DNA of 64,000 nt from Channa striata (taxonomy: Eukaryota > Chordata > Actinopteri > Anabantiformes > Channidae). The position numbers and the translations under genes were made by a program. The stretch is from the NCBI GenBank assembly GCA_033026295.1, contig CM065171.1:7209957-7273956 (forward strand). Reading direction: 5' to 3'. The notes under the pieces are model-generated. The model was not told where the DNA came from. It saw nothing but the letters and a program-made list of their open reading frames with translations, and searched no databases. Shown here piece after piece: positions 50,251 through 62,279 of the stretch (position 1 is the stretch's first letter; the number at the start of each line of letters is the position of its first letter).

Positions 50251-50760
50251 ATGCGAGTTTCACGTTTAGCCTGCAAACACTGAAATGAGGAGCGAGCCGT
50301 GGCTCAGAGGAGCTCTTATTTCATTAGCAGCTGGGTTCTGTGAGCATCCCCAGTATAATACAGGCTTTGCTGTTTCCCAGGAGAATCCACAGTGGCTGTG
50401 CCAAAAGTCAGGAAATGAATCACCATCCTGTTCTCTAATCAGCACCTTCGCATGAGAGAAGTGAGAGACTCTGTGCAGTTTTTGTCTCCATGTGAGTCCA
50501 CGCGCACGCCGCTGTCTAGACCTATTATTCCCCGTGAATATGCAGCGCACACTGGATTAAGGTACGTCGGTGTCCTCCGCAGACACTACCTCAACAAACC
50601 ATCCAGAGGCAGTCACTCACCATTACCCGGCCTAATCACTGAACATGCTGCTGTCTCCCATTAATGGACAGACAGTGTTGGGCGGCATCTGGAATGTGGG
50701 TTGAGTGGCACACGGTCCGCATGACTGAGCATCTCATTGGCCTGTCACTGCAGAGAGCTA
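50251..50760. promoter_or_regulatory. Candidate conserved non-coding element with a CCATTAATGG palindrome
   Basis: A perfect 10-bp palindrome CCATTAATGG at 50658-50667 offers two overlapping homeodomain cores, preceded by GGCCTAATCACTG near 50628 and TTTCATTAGCAGCTGGG near 50320. The block is repeat-free. Opposing frames overlap on both strands without domains. Confidence 0.35.
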
Positions 50761-51957
50761 TTTAGTCTTCTATTGTGTGATATACTGAGATATCCTGCCC
50801 CGGGAAAAAAGGCCTCCGCCCAATGCCGAGATGAGCACCGCTGGCCACCTCTGGTTTGGCAGTGGGTGGTGATGAGCCCTTTTTATAGGTTTGAAAGAGC
50901 GTCTTTACCCAAAACAACAGTGAAAGGCATATTTAAACTTGCATTTTGACGGTACAATTTTGTGTTTTCAATACCTGACCAGTTTAAACTTTGCCTTTAC
51001 TGAAACCGTGACTAATGAAATCACATAGAATTGAAGAATAGTCTCCACAGACTCACTTACGATGTATTAACTTGATGCAGAACCATCTCGGTGTAAAGAC
51101 GTACAATAAAATGAAAATGGTTTACAGCAGCATTTCATTTCTTCAAGACTGGTGTAAACACAAAAATCCTTTTAACAGACTTCAGCAGAATGTTTAAAAT
51201 GCAGCGTGTAGGTGAGCCGTTCCGTTGATTTAGGTTCACGTGCGCGGTTTTTAAGACTGTGCATGTATTGAACAAACTGTAGCACTATTCACAGTCAGCC
51301 CCCACATTCATCTGTGGCATTGATATGTTTTAGCTGGCCGGTGCCTGTCAATAATTGAAACACACTCTCCAAAACATCTTTCCCAAACATCTTATAATAA
51401 GACACCCTGCGGCAAAATGCAGTGTTTGAGGAAGAAGAGAGTGTCTCCCCTGGTTAAAAATCTATAGTAAAAGTGAAGAATTGATCGTGGACCCCATTTT
51501 GTTTCTGACCTTGTCATTAATGGTCTAACTAGAAGCGTACACTTAACTTCAGTCTTGCTTCTCAGCTTGTCCTTGTAGTAGATTCATGTAGGAATCAGAA
51601 AACGCTAGAGCATAATTAAATGTCCTGCAGACGTTGGTGAAATCGGAATCCAAACTGTCCACGATGATCTTTTCAGCTTGCCTCCTTATTTCCAAGAATA
51701 TCAAAGTTCAACCTTTTTCACAAATGTGATTATTAAAAAGTGGAAGCCATATTTGATCCAGCTGACTGTAGAAATAAAGAAGGCATAGAGTTTAAGTACC
51801 ACAACTAAAAATAAAGTATCCCACTTGATCCCAAACCAAACACCAGCCGGTGAATCACTTCCAAAAATCCAAAAATCACTCAACATGCCTCGTTTGAATG
51901 TGGATCTTCTTCACTTTTTATAATCAGAAAAGTTAGAGCAGAATATCACCGTTATTG
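50761..51957. other. No gene seen
   Basis: Ordinary non-coding DNA. Confidence 0.6.
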
Positions 51958-52205
51958 TTGTGGGAATAACTAAGTTTAGTTGTAAGACAGTTTTCACAGA
52001 CCACAGAGTCAGTGGTTTGATGCCCGGTCCCTCCTCGCTACATGTCAAAGTGTCCCTGGGCAAGACACTGAAGTCCAAGTTTCTCCTGATGGTTTCAGGT
52101 GAGCACCTTGCATGGCAACCATCAATCATTGGTGTGGGTGTGTGAATGAGAAGCCACGTTTTAAAGCCGTAGGGATAAAGGTGCTATATAAGCAGCCATT
52201 TACCC
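51958..52205 (+). repeat. Teleost tRNA-derived SINE copy
   Basis: A box-B-like GGTTTGATGCC lies at 52014-52024 after CACAGACCACAGAGTCAGT. The core AGTGTCCCTGGGCAAGACAC follows near 52047, then CTCCTGATGG, GTGTGTGAATGAGAAGC and the tail GTGCTATATAAGCAGCCATT, ending near 52205. I recognise this order from a SINE widely spread in teleosts; the tail GCTATATAAG...CCATTTACC is characteristic. Box A is decayed. The copy at 4029 shares the core in the opposite orientation but has a different tail. Confidence 0.85.
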
Positions 52206-52354
52206 AATATAGTTCTTATTTAAGAAATATCTCGCAGAGCACCTTTGCCCAAACATCGCCAAAAATACAATAATCCAACACTGATGCCGTTGATTGTAGT
52301 TCAATGCAGAGCTCTTTATGTGTCTCATCTGTGTATTTAAATTGGTACATCACT

Positions 52355-52359
<5 letters not shown>
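52206..52359. other. No gene seen
   Basis: Short non-coding interval between SINE and microsatellite. Confidence 0.6.

Positions 52360-52396
<37 letters not shown>
52360..52396. repeat. (CA)n microsatellite
   Basis: Pure CA tract of about 37 bases. Confidence 0.95.
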
Positions 52397-52399
<3 letters not shown>

Positions 52400-52659
52400 G
52401 CTCACCTCAGACCATGAAGTGAGGTGGAGGGGACAGGAGACACTATTCCTGATCAAACCACTAAAACCTGAGCGTCTCCACTCTTTAACAGAGGCGCATG
52501 CAGAGCTCTGAGTCCATTCCTCTCATCCAAAATCAACCGTACACATTAACATCCTAATATTCAAAACCACAGAGCGAGCCTGCACAGTCGGCCTCCAGGC
52601 TCGACGATCAAACAAGTCTCAGTTAAAACTGTTTCACTACAAGCTGGTGGTATGTAAAT

Positions 52660-53240
52660 ACAGCCAATGTAAATAGTCTTCAGCACTGTAGGAATTAAAA
52701 TCACATTAAGTCAAATGGCTTGTTGACCTTCCCTCTGTTAGAGAAAATTATGCAAGCGCTGAACTCTTAAAACTATTATGCAAAACCAGTTCTTCCCCAT
52801 GTAATTTTCAACATTCAGCTGCAAATATGAATCATTACCCACCCATGCGGGTGGAAAATAAACCATCCTCATATCATCGCCATGAAATTATTATTCAGGG
52901 GTGTCACTTAATGCACTACATCTACATTTGCTGTCAGCGAATGTAAGTTGCAGGGAGCAGTTTCAGACAGAGAGATAAAAATGAATCCTGCCGAGGATAT
53001 TAAATTATAAGGATATTAAAACAGCTCTTCCAGGAGATATCTATGGACCAGAGGTTTTTAATAACAATAAAATATTGCTTTGGATATTCATAATAAAAAT
53101 GGCATGATCTTTTCAGGCTGCTTTCTTTCATTTTGAGGACTATTTATTGGTTTCTAGATGCGGCGCAGCTCAATGAAGTGACATTTTGAAACTGAGCTTG
53201 TCTTCTTTATCCAGCCATCCAATTTACACACAGAGAATAG
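52660..53240. promoter_or_regulatory. Candidate conserved non-coding element with duplicated ATTATGCAA
   Basis: The 9-mer ATTATGCAA occurs twice in direct orientation, at 52747-52755 and 52775-52783. TTATGCAA matches the C/EBP and PAR-bZIP type of half-palindromic site. Further along are TATGAATCATTACCC (about 52827), AAATTATTATTCAGGGG (about 52886) and several ATATTAAA clusters around 53000-53090. The block is free of known repeats and has no long frame. Confidence 0.4.
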
Positions 53241-55318
53241 CTGGCTTTTCAACCTGAGAAAGCTTTCATCCCTGTGTACAGTGTGTTTCTTTTCAGGGCA
53301 TTATACATGATGCTACTTCATCATCTTCGAAATATTTTCAGTTTGACAACAAAGGTCAAAGTACGTGCAAAAACAATGACCAAATAAAATTGTGAAATGT
53401 CTCAACTCATAAGTTTAATTCACATCAGTCTGGAACCCTGAACAACTGAAAGTGACTGAATCTTATGCCTCATACAAAAATTAAATTGAAAGATTTGAAA
53501 ACATCTACCAACAAAATATTATAACTCATAAACTTAAACTCAATTATAAACTTTGAGGGCTCTTGTTTTGACACTCTATTTTTCCATCCAAAATTCTTAA
53601 CATTCTGGGAAACCACGAGATTGACACATAGTTTTTGTTTTGCAACAATAACAATTAAAAAATATATGTTCGAAAGCATTTAGGAATCTTAGAAAGCATC
53701 TTTGAATAATCTGAAATATTTCACTGTTAACCACTAACTTGCCTGTTTTGATTTTTATGTTACATGCGCAGCATGTGCTGTGCAAATAGGGCAAGTGCCA
53801 GATGTTTGCAATTTCTAGTGGTTGATATGTCTAGAAAATGATTATCACTACTGGTGTTACTGAAAATGAATGTAATTTGCACAATATACGAAGAGCTTTG
53901 AACCAAATCTGTCTGTGTTTTACTCAAACCATTATAATTTAATATTTGCCCGAGTATAGCCTGAGGTCCTCAGACAGGGGTCTCTTGTCTTTTCCAAAAT
54001 CACAGACTAAGACCTAAAGGGTGACTGGGTCTCTGCCGTCAGAGCCCGGGGGCTCTCGTAGCACCTGTCAGAGAGACCTGAGCTAACTTCATCACTCACA
54101 GTAATTAAAACTGCCACACGCAGCTCTGCTTGATTCCGTCTTTACAGTTTTGTTTATCTTGACTCAGTCATCTGCCCCATTTTACTCTTTGCACTTTGTT
54201 TTTCAGCTTTATTTCAGCCGTACATGTGTCTTATTAATGGGTATTAGTTTCGCCCAGCAGGAAGTGCAAAGAACAAAAACGACATTTCTCAGACATGCAG
54301 TTAATACCTGCCTATGTTTAGACACCTGTGTAGTTGCAAAAGCAGTGCTAATTGTCATAGACGAGCATTTCAGGCAAAACCTAATTAACAGTAGGTGATT
54401 TGAGGTAGAAAGAGGTCGCGCCAAATATCAAGTAAGTGAGTCTTACCCTTGAGTTTCTTCAGCTGCCACAAAACACAACTATTCCCTCACTAAATATCAA
54501 AAGAATGAAATTTCACCAGCATCAGTAGGTGAGGAAAACACTCCTCAGATGTCTTTTCTGCCACAGTGGCTCCTCATGAATGTTAAGTGCGACAAAACGA
54601 CGGCAGCGTGCAGCCGATGCCTGTTTTACAGGCTAAAACGTACAGTACAATTTAGTAAGTCTTTGTATTTGCAGAACACAAACATCACTTTCCATTGCTG
54701 ATGAGATGATTCCTTTCTGTATGTGTGTCTTGTAAGCGTTTTAACTTTGTTTTGTTTCCATCCGTAATCTTGTTGATGTTCCAGTAAATAGATGTTGCAC
54801 AGCTTTGGGAAATCACACAGAAATGGGATTGATTTCTTTTCTTCTGTGACTGAGAATCAGCAGACACTCATTTCATTTGTCAAGCAGGATGGCATCCATT
54901 GATTGGTCAGTTGTGTGCAGCCACAGCGTGACAGATTATCAAAGGCTGAGTCCAGTCCGACTGGGAGCCGGTCTGCAGGCAGGCAAACACCATCCCAGGG
55001 TTTTCATTAGTGTGGGTTCTGTGTGGACAGTAGGACACCTTATGATAACATGTAATATTCATGTGTTTTATTTACCTCAATTTGAATCTTACTTCATGTT
55101 TATTTAGGCTTTGGAACAAACACATGAACATATGTAAAGCACATACCCACTGAAGTTATCTTGTTTGGACTTTTCTCTTGCTATTTCTTAAATAAGTCTG
55201 TGTGTATGTGTGTGTGTTTACCTGGTGTGATGAAGGTGGAGTGCACTGACCTTTGTCTGATGGATTGTTTTCTCCCAAATGAAGACATGAAGGGGGTGGA
55301 GGGGTTGATGGAGAGAAG
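53241..55318. other. No gene seen
   Basis: Mostly AT-rich non-coding DNA. Around 54120-54420 an AT-balanced stretch with CTAATTAACAG near 54379 might be regulatory but the evidence is thin. Confidence 0.5.

Positions 55319-55343
<25 letters not shown>
55319..55343. repeat. (GT)n microsatellite
   Basis: GT tract of about 25 bases followed by an imperfect GCGAGTGCGTGTGTG extension. Frames on both strands through it (55156-55574) are repeat artefacts. Confidence 0.95.
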
Positions 55344-55349
<6 letters not shown>

Positions 55350-56691
55350 CGTGTGTGTTCTCTGGAAAAGAGGAAAAGAGGAAGGGGTGTTCTCGGAGCA
55401 CCTAGAGATGAGCTTCTGCTCTGCCATGTAATTATGTACTCCTCCTTCACCTCCCTCCACCTCACCTCTCCTCCAACACCACAGCTCCTCTCCTCTTCCT
55501 CTCAGCCCTCATTCTGCTGCAGCTCCCAGCTGGGCCGCAGGTGGTGGCAATCTCTGTGTGTCCCGCCGCTCTGACTGTACACACACAGAGCTGAGAGCTG
55601 GAGGGCTGCTGCCTAATAACACAGGCTTTACCTCTCAGACAGCGCAACCACACCCACGTGTAGCCACCTGCAGAAACAGCACAGACACACAAACAAACAC
55701 AAACACACACACATATGTGCATGCACACCAACGCCGGGTTTCCACATATTGCTTTCGAAAAAAGGCAGGGATGTATACATGTCAACAACGTCTTAGACTC
55801 ATACGCACATAGGGCCCCGTGTAATAAAAGATTTATTTTCATTCCATAATCCTGCGCTTCAGCTCCATCCTCTTTACCACAAAGCTGCACCATGCTGATG
55901 TGTCAACACGCTCATCTGAGGCTAAATTGCAAACTGGGGCTGCACAGACTGAAATGCCATAACTACAATCTTCATTTGACCAGTTCACTAAAATAAAACA
56001 CCTAGTGACACTAATGTAAAAGGGACGAAATGTGAAGTGTTATCAAACCTTAATGTGAAAAAAACTCATTTCAAAACAAACACGTAGCCACGTTACAATG
56101 TGACCATCAAAGCCTGAGGAGTATATGTTTCATTAAATATGCCTCATGACAAGTTATTGAAAGGAGATATTGACATGTAGAGTGTTGAATCTCATTGCCT
56201 TTGACTTAATCATTAATTAAAGGGTCACGACACTTGATCAATTTCTTGCAGTTTGCGTGCAGTTTCATCACACTCATTTAAACTCACGTTCATCCATTTT
56301 CCCCATCTTTACATTTAGCTCTTAATTTGGTTACCACCGATCGTCCAATACTTGCCTCCAAAGACAAATTGGCTTTTATATGATAAATGGTTAAGAATTG
56401 AAAGTGCAAATGAATAAAATGGTCCAGCTTTTAATCAAGCTATAAATCTAATCTTATCACAACGTGTTTAAATTGAAAATCTACAAAATCTATATTTTTA
56501 ATTATTATTATTAACAGTGCACATTTGCTTCGAGACCGGGAAACTCAGTCTTAGCCAGTGCTCTGAGTTTACTGTGTCCACTGCTGCTTCTACGAAGCAT
56601 TTCAGTGTGAACATTCATTTTCTATTCTCGTAGGAATCTAAAGTCACTGACTCTTTCCTTGTTTCTTTGTTCAGTCTCGTGCTCTCTGCAT
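55344..56691. other. No gene seen; imperfect CA-rich patch at 55679-55728
   Basis: A CT/CC-rich stretch lies at 55440-55520 and an imperfect ACACA/AAACA patch at 55679-55728. From 55900 the DNA is AT-rich. The 143-codon minus frame 55462-55893 is driven by this compositional bias. Confidence 0.5.
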
Positions 56692-56712
56692 CACACACAC
56701 ACACACACACAC
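56692..56712. repeat. (CA)n microsatellite
   Basis: Pure CA tract of about 20 bases. A run of ten G lies shortly after, near 56741-56750. Confidence 0.92.
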
Positions 56713-56759
56713 CTCCATCTGGAGTTAGCTCTCTTTTTATGGGGGGGGGTGGGTTCATT

Positions 56760-58420
56760 GTATATGACAGTGGCCTTTTATTTTGCTAATGTAGGTGATT
56801 TTCTCCTCATGAAAGCACTGTAATCCATCTCCTGCTCGCAGTGGGGTGGCGATTTATCGTGCACACTCGGCGTTAAGACACCGCAGCTACGAACAGATGC
56901 AGTTCTCCACCAGATCACGCACTGGATAAGATGGAGTATTCAGATTAGCTGTGGTGTCAAATAAATTGCATGCTGTTGGATTAACCCTGCAGTTCTAAAA
57001 CAGTGCTCTCTATATCAGATCCGCTGTAGATTTTGGCATGACACAGACTAAATGAAGTGTAGCTTTGCACGGGAAGCTTCCACACAGCGTTCCTCCTGTG
57101 CGACAGTACAGTTTTCGTATGCAAGCACATTTTCAGACAGATTCAGTCACATAAACATATTCAGCCCCATATGTTTCTCTCGCTTTAATCAGACGCTCTG
57201 TTCTCTGTTCTCTGTCTAACGCTAACATTTGCTCTTCGTAGTCTCAGTAAAAATCAACATGTGCAAAGTGGATCAGCACAATCCATTTCTCTTAGAGCTA
57301 GACACTCTGTGGTGGATCCTTTAACTTTATGGCCCTTAATCAGGGTTTGACAGGCGTAACCCAGCGAGTGAGAGCATATAACTTTATACTCTTTTTTTAG
57401 TGAAATTCCATCCCACTTTAATATCCTGGTATTAATGTCTAATTTTCTGCACCGTGACCGTGTTCACTAGAAAATTCCATTTTGCTTCAGAATGAAAACA
57501 TTTAGGACTTCAATTATCTGAGAGGTAATTACAAATGCAGGCCTGTAGCTGCATTAATGTTATAATAATACGCTTAATGTGGGGAAAAAAGTGGTTTGAA
57601 AATGAAACATGTTTTGTCCTTATTCACCCTGTCAGGTCAGCCGCCTAAATCAAATAGTCAAGAGAGCTTTTTTATTTTCTTGATATATGAGAAATATTGA
57701 TTGTGTGGTTGTAATCCAAGTCCTGACTTTGTCCTTTAATCACTTATCGCATTTCCTCAATCAGCAAAGTTTACATAGCCACGCTGAGAAGCCCGGCGGA
57801 CTCACAAATGCATTTGTAAAAGCGAATAGAAGCGAACAGAGCGTCTGAGAATGGACCTTGACAATCATTGGCCACATAGCTAAAGTATCTATTTGCTCCT
57901 GAATGTTGAGCAGGCGAGTTTGAATCATCCCAAACAACCACCCTCGCCCCACAACCAACCTCTTTGCCTTTCAGTCCCATGGCCATTAGAGCCATTCTTG
58001 TGGTGAGCTGGTGACTGCAGCCTTTCTTTATTGATGGGGATGTTTATGAATATTTGAAGGCCCTTTCAACTTGGCATGAGGGGAAATAGGGAAACAGCAG
58101 CCTTTGTGGGTGGCATTTATCCTGCTACAGCACAATACGCGGCAGTTATGTGAATCCTCTTGTGTGGCAAAATGTCAGTGTCACCCGAAAGCACATCAGC
58201 CACACCCACTACAATGATGTAATTCACCCCATTCCTCCCTTCTTTCTTGCATGCTTTCTTTCCCTCCGTCTATTTAATATGAATGATTTTTTTCCAAGAA
58301 ATCAAAGATGGCCACAGTGGGAGTAGGTGAATCCAGAATTATTACTCCACTGATTCATCCTGCAGCAGATGGCCTCCTTTGTGTGAGCGTGCACATGCGC
58401 TTGTGTGAATATTAAACAGC
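56760..58420. promoter_or_regulatory. Candidate regulatory stretch, several sub-blocks
   Basis: Three sub-blocks look non-random: 56770-57000 (TTTTGCTAATGTAGG, CAGATTAGCTGTGG), 57410-57580 (GGTATTAATGTCTAATTTTC, GAGGTAATTACAAATGCAGG) and 57720-58080 (TTTAATCACTTATCGC, GACAATCATTGGCC, TTTATTGATGGGG). They are repeat-free with scattered homeodomain and TALE-like cores. The bounds are loose and the intervening DNA may be neutral. Confidence 0.3.
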
Positions 58421-59200
58421 ATGCATGTGAGAGATGTTAAGAGAGGCAAACACAGAACTGGAAGGAAGGATGACCAGAGATAGTGAGCAGTGCCCACGTT
58501 GTAGTGGTTGCTGCCAGGTCAGGATGATTCACCCGTCCGCCGCCTCTCTTCACACCGGTTGCTTTGGAGTCAATCCAGCTCCGTCCACCTCTGGTGAAAA
58601 CAGAGCTGACCTTTTCCAGCACTCGGAGCTGCAGGATATGGGCTCAAAAAGGTCGTGATCCTCGTCTTGGCATCCCTCTCGCTGATTTTTATTGCTTTCT
58701 TTTATTGTGGAGTGGTTCAGTCGTGTGCACACGGTGTTCTTTGAAATGGATTTCCTCACATATTCTTCAGATCCAAACATGCATGTTAGCGTTTCTCCAA
58801 AGGGTCACAGTGTTGTGGGGGGTGGGAATTTCTTCACTGCTCTATGGGACAGTTACAGGCTCAGGTTTTCACTCGCTGAAACTTCAGCACAGGTGGAAAC
58901 GGCCAACAAGCTGCAGCTGGCCCTGTCATCGCCCTCCACAAACTCGCCCGTGCCACTCCTCCTACACACCTCTTTCTGGCTGCTTCTATCAAACTCGGCG
59001 CACTGGCGCTGGCACGCGAGACTGTGATACTGCCGATGAAGAAACTGAAGCCTATTTTTTTTGCTGCACTAACTGAAAGTTGCTCGGAACTAGCACATTG
59101 GCTAAATGACCATAATGACAATGCAATATCACGATGATTTCTACAGCCCACACTTGTGTCTCCTAAAAAAAGCGATCCATTTTGTTCAGAACCACCGATT
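58421..59200. other. No gene seen; low-stop patch
   Basis: A balanced-composition patch with long frames on both strands (170 codons plus at 58564-59076; 111 codons in another plus phase; 96 codons minus). Frames open in several phases over the same bases indicate low stop density, not coding. No domain was recognised. Confidence 0.5.
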
Positions 59201-60640
59201 TCAAAAGCTGTCCATCAGCTTGGAGACAGCCTGCCAATGCTAATATTATCCCCACATCTGTCTCACATTTCATCAGACAAAGCAAAGAAGAGAACGAGGA
59301 GCTGATAGCATGTGCGCTGTCTTTTGATCATGGCACTGTCTAACTCTGCTCCCCAAAGGGGATTTAACTCCATTTCTTTCACTAGATGTGAAGCCAAACG
59401 TTAGATGGGCACCAGCGTTTCTCTCTGGGGCTTGTAGGGAAACTGTAAAAGACATTTGGAATATGATGAATTTAGGTTAAACAGAAGGCAGGAGGACATG
59501 CCAGAATGAAACTAATCATCATGCCTACAAGTACCATGAAGAGAAATGGACGTGACAACTCAAAGATTGCTAATTATGAAGCTGATCATACAGTTCTTCT
59601 CTGCTGCTTATCTAAACTTTGTCTGAGTTTTGTGGCAGAACAACCTCTGGATGCTTCCGCTGCCAACCTCCCCTCTAATGCTAAATTCTACGAGCGAATG
59701 AAATTGGAATTAACGTGTGAAAAAGCGAAGAATTAAGGAGGGTTTTTGTCCACTGTGCTGTGTCACAGGCTGAAACATCAAACTAAGCTTGGGTTTATGT
59801 GCTGTTGTAATGAATCACGCCTCCCAGGTTTCATTCGCCATTAAGGTTAATTAGCAGATGTACAGTGTCCTTTAATCTTTTCTGGCTGCAGATTATTGGG
59901 TCTTGGTATGACACAAGGACACCCTATGGACCAGCACTCAACACACACTGAAAGTGAACTAATGGCGAAACCAGTAATTAGCTTACACTTGGTCTCTAGA
60001 TTGTTTAGTGAGGCCAAGTGGTTCATGTCACTCAGCACGGCGAGCAGGTTCCCGTTTGTACCGATGGGAGATGCTCTGCCTTGTTAAGGTGATGCCGAAC
60101 CTTCCCCGTGCTGTAGCTGTTGCTGTGGGCGGATGTAAAATGTGCATTTACTACTGACAAGCTGTTATAAAAGCATGTCAGGATGGGAACATGGGTGTTT
60201 TATGGTCCCATTAGAGCTTCATCTCATAACCCAAAACATTTTTTATGGCCATTACCTGCAGTTTGCGAATTCCTCGTGTAAACCACAAGTTCTGGAAGTA
60301 ACCCAACCAAAGGCACCGGCCATGTTTTTACTAATGCATTCACAAAGGCGAAAACTTTGTGTTTATTTTAGTCATAAAAAATATAATTGCTTTGTTTGGC
60401 TCTGGCACTTTAAAAAGACAGACCCTGGCACTGCTGCAGCATCTGAAATTGTGCCAATTACTCACCAAAATAGCAGCCGCAACTGCGAACTCTTTGCAGC
60501 GGGTTATAATGCTCTGTTTCTGGCACACACTGTATTATCTGTGTTATGTGGAACGCTGGCATTGTTGGCTAATTATAAAGCTGTGGTGACAGACCTGGCT
60601 CAATTGAGTTTGACTTATTTCTAATGGCGGCTGTTGGGGA
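59201..60640. promoter_or_regulatory. Candidate regulatory stretch
   Basis: Contains CCAGTAATTAGC from 59971, TTAAGGTTAATTAGCAG near 59842, GGCTAATTATAAAGC near 60568 and the perfect palindrome CTCAATTGAG at 60599-60608. The 160-codon frame 60142-60624 shows no domain and is opposed by a minus frame. The 60340-60640 portion is the most convincing. Confidence 0.3.
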
Positions 60641-61489
60641 CTTGTGGCACAAACAACAGCAGATCGTCAATGGAGGTGCCTAGTACACATGTCCAACAAA
60701 AACTGAGCATAATAACACTGAAGAAAAATACTATACTGCTGCATCAACTGATCTCATCATGGAAAAAAAAATTCATTTCGAATCATTCTCAAATTTTTTA
60801 TCAAAGCCTTAATTCAACAAATTGGTCTTCAATATGTGCTTTATGGCAAATAAGTGGAATAAGTAAATAAAATTATAAATTGATCAGGCACACAGACTGT
60901 TCAGTTACGACCTAAATATACAACTTATATAAACATTAAAAAGTCCCAATTATTAGTCCCTGTTTGCCACTTTGACGAAGAGCTCTTAAACTTCAATCAT
61001 TAAACACTTTTTATTTTATTGTTTCACGTATAAGTTTTCATCCCATGTACACAAGAGAGCCACCTTAAACACAGGACATTAGATATTCAAAAGACACAGC
61101 TCATGGTACATCAAAGTGCCATAACCTTCAAAATGATGGAAACTCTCAACAGGAGGCATTTGATCCACGCTGGGAGGTGGCGCAATTACGGCGCCGCACT
61201 GTGGGGGAAGCACAGTGCAATTCTCGCACAAATAACACTTGTGTGTCCTCGCTTCATGCTGGTGCTGTTTTCATTAGGCTAAATGTGATACAGGATACTC
61301 CTGACGTTAGCCGGGTTGGCTTGTAGTAATTGGTTGTGAGGGGTTCACTGGCAGAAAAACTGACAGGTGTGAATATGGGGTTTAGCGCCGATAGAACTGA
61401 AGGCCGGGTAACTTCATTTGTGTAACACCTTTCAACAATCAGGGTATTTCTTTTTATATAAGACATAAAATAGCATTAACTGTTAGGAT
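60641..61489. other. No gene seen
   Basis: AT-rich non-coding DNA. Confidence 0.6.
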
Positions 61490-61738
61490 GTTGCTGCACA
61501 GTTGTGGAGTGGTCAGCAGTTTGAATCTACGTGTGTGTGAGTGTGGATTTTTCCTCCCACAGCCCAGAGACATGCGTGTTAGGTTAACTGGTGACTTTGA
61601 GTTTCTCGTAGGTGTGAATGTGAGTGTGAACGGTTGTAGGTCCATGTACGATACCCGCCCCCCCCAACGACAGCTGCGATAGGCTCCAAACTGCAACCCT
61701 GAACAGGAGAAGTGGTTAAGATAACAGATGGATGAAGG
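61490..61738 (+). repeat. Teleost interspersed repeat copy, internally deleted
   Basis: The run GTGGAGTGGTCAGCAG, CAGTTTGAATCT, TTCCTCCCACAGCCCAGAGA, CATGCGTGTTAGGTTAACTG, GTAGGTGTGAATGTGAGTGT, GATAGGCTCCAAACTGCAA, CCCTGAACAGGAGAAGTGGT and a GATGGATGAA end matches, in order, a repeat family I know to be very abundant in fish. The usual segments between the first and second blocks and around the CCCGCC motif are shortened. The box-B-like CAGTTTGAATCT hints at a tRNA-related head. The family name is not assigned. Confidence 0.88.
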
Positions 61739-62279
61739 TTACGATGTTTTTGGGCAACACAAATGCTGTTATATGAAACCTAACGCTGCACTTTTCCCTG
61801 AATGTTTGTTTCTTGATGCCTCTACCAGTTTATTATGCCTCCACACACCAGCTCGTTGCAGGCCATGAAACTGAAAAAGGCGGATGAAATACTAAAGCTA
61901 AGGGGAACTGTAGAGCTGTCTTTGATAATGTCAGAAACAATTATCTTCTTGTGTATAATTTCAAAACTATGAATTGTTACAACTTAAAAACAAGCATGAA
62001 GTCCATAATCTGGATTTGGTTGACCCTCTCTCGTCCATTTTCTGTGGAGGAAATGTGACCAACCTACCTCCGCTATTAAGTTTGACTACAATAGCATTAT
62101 CACATGGACTTATGTCCCCTGCTGCTTTCTGACAGCCATTATTGTAACTTGGCTGCCATTGTTCTTCATGCAATTGTGATTGTACAGATTGTAGACTGTG
62201 CTGTGCTTTTACTTTTATAAACTCTCTCCTTTCCCTACTGATATAATGCAGTGCAATATTATTTTGGTGGTATGGTTAA
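61739..62279. other. No gene seen
   Basis: Non-coding DNA without motif clusters. Confidence 0.6.

Noticed and set aside
51958..52205. tRNA gene suggested by a box-B-like sequence
   Set aside because: The box belongs to a SINE; no tRNA cloverleaf or anticodon arm can be built around it.
55156..55893. His-Thr and Cys-Val repeat frames on both strands
   Set aside because: Artefacts of the GT/CA tracts at 55319-55343 and 55679-55728.
58564..59076. 170-codon plus frame
   Set aside because: Other phases and the minus strand are also open over the same bases, so low stop density explains it. The translation shows no domain.
60142..60624. 160-codon plus frame
   Set aside because: Opposed by a minus frame over part of its length, no domain, and AT-core motifs point to non-coding regulatory DNA.
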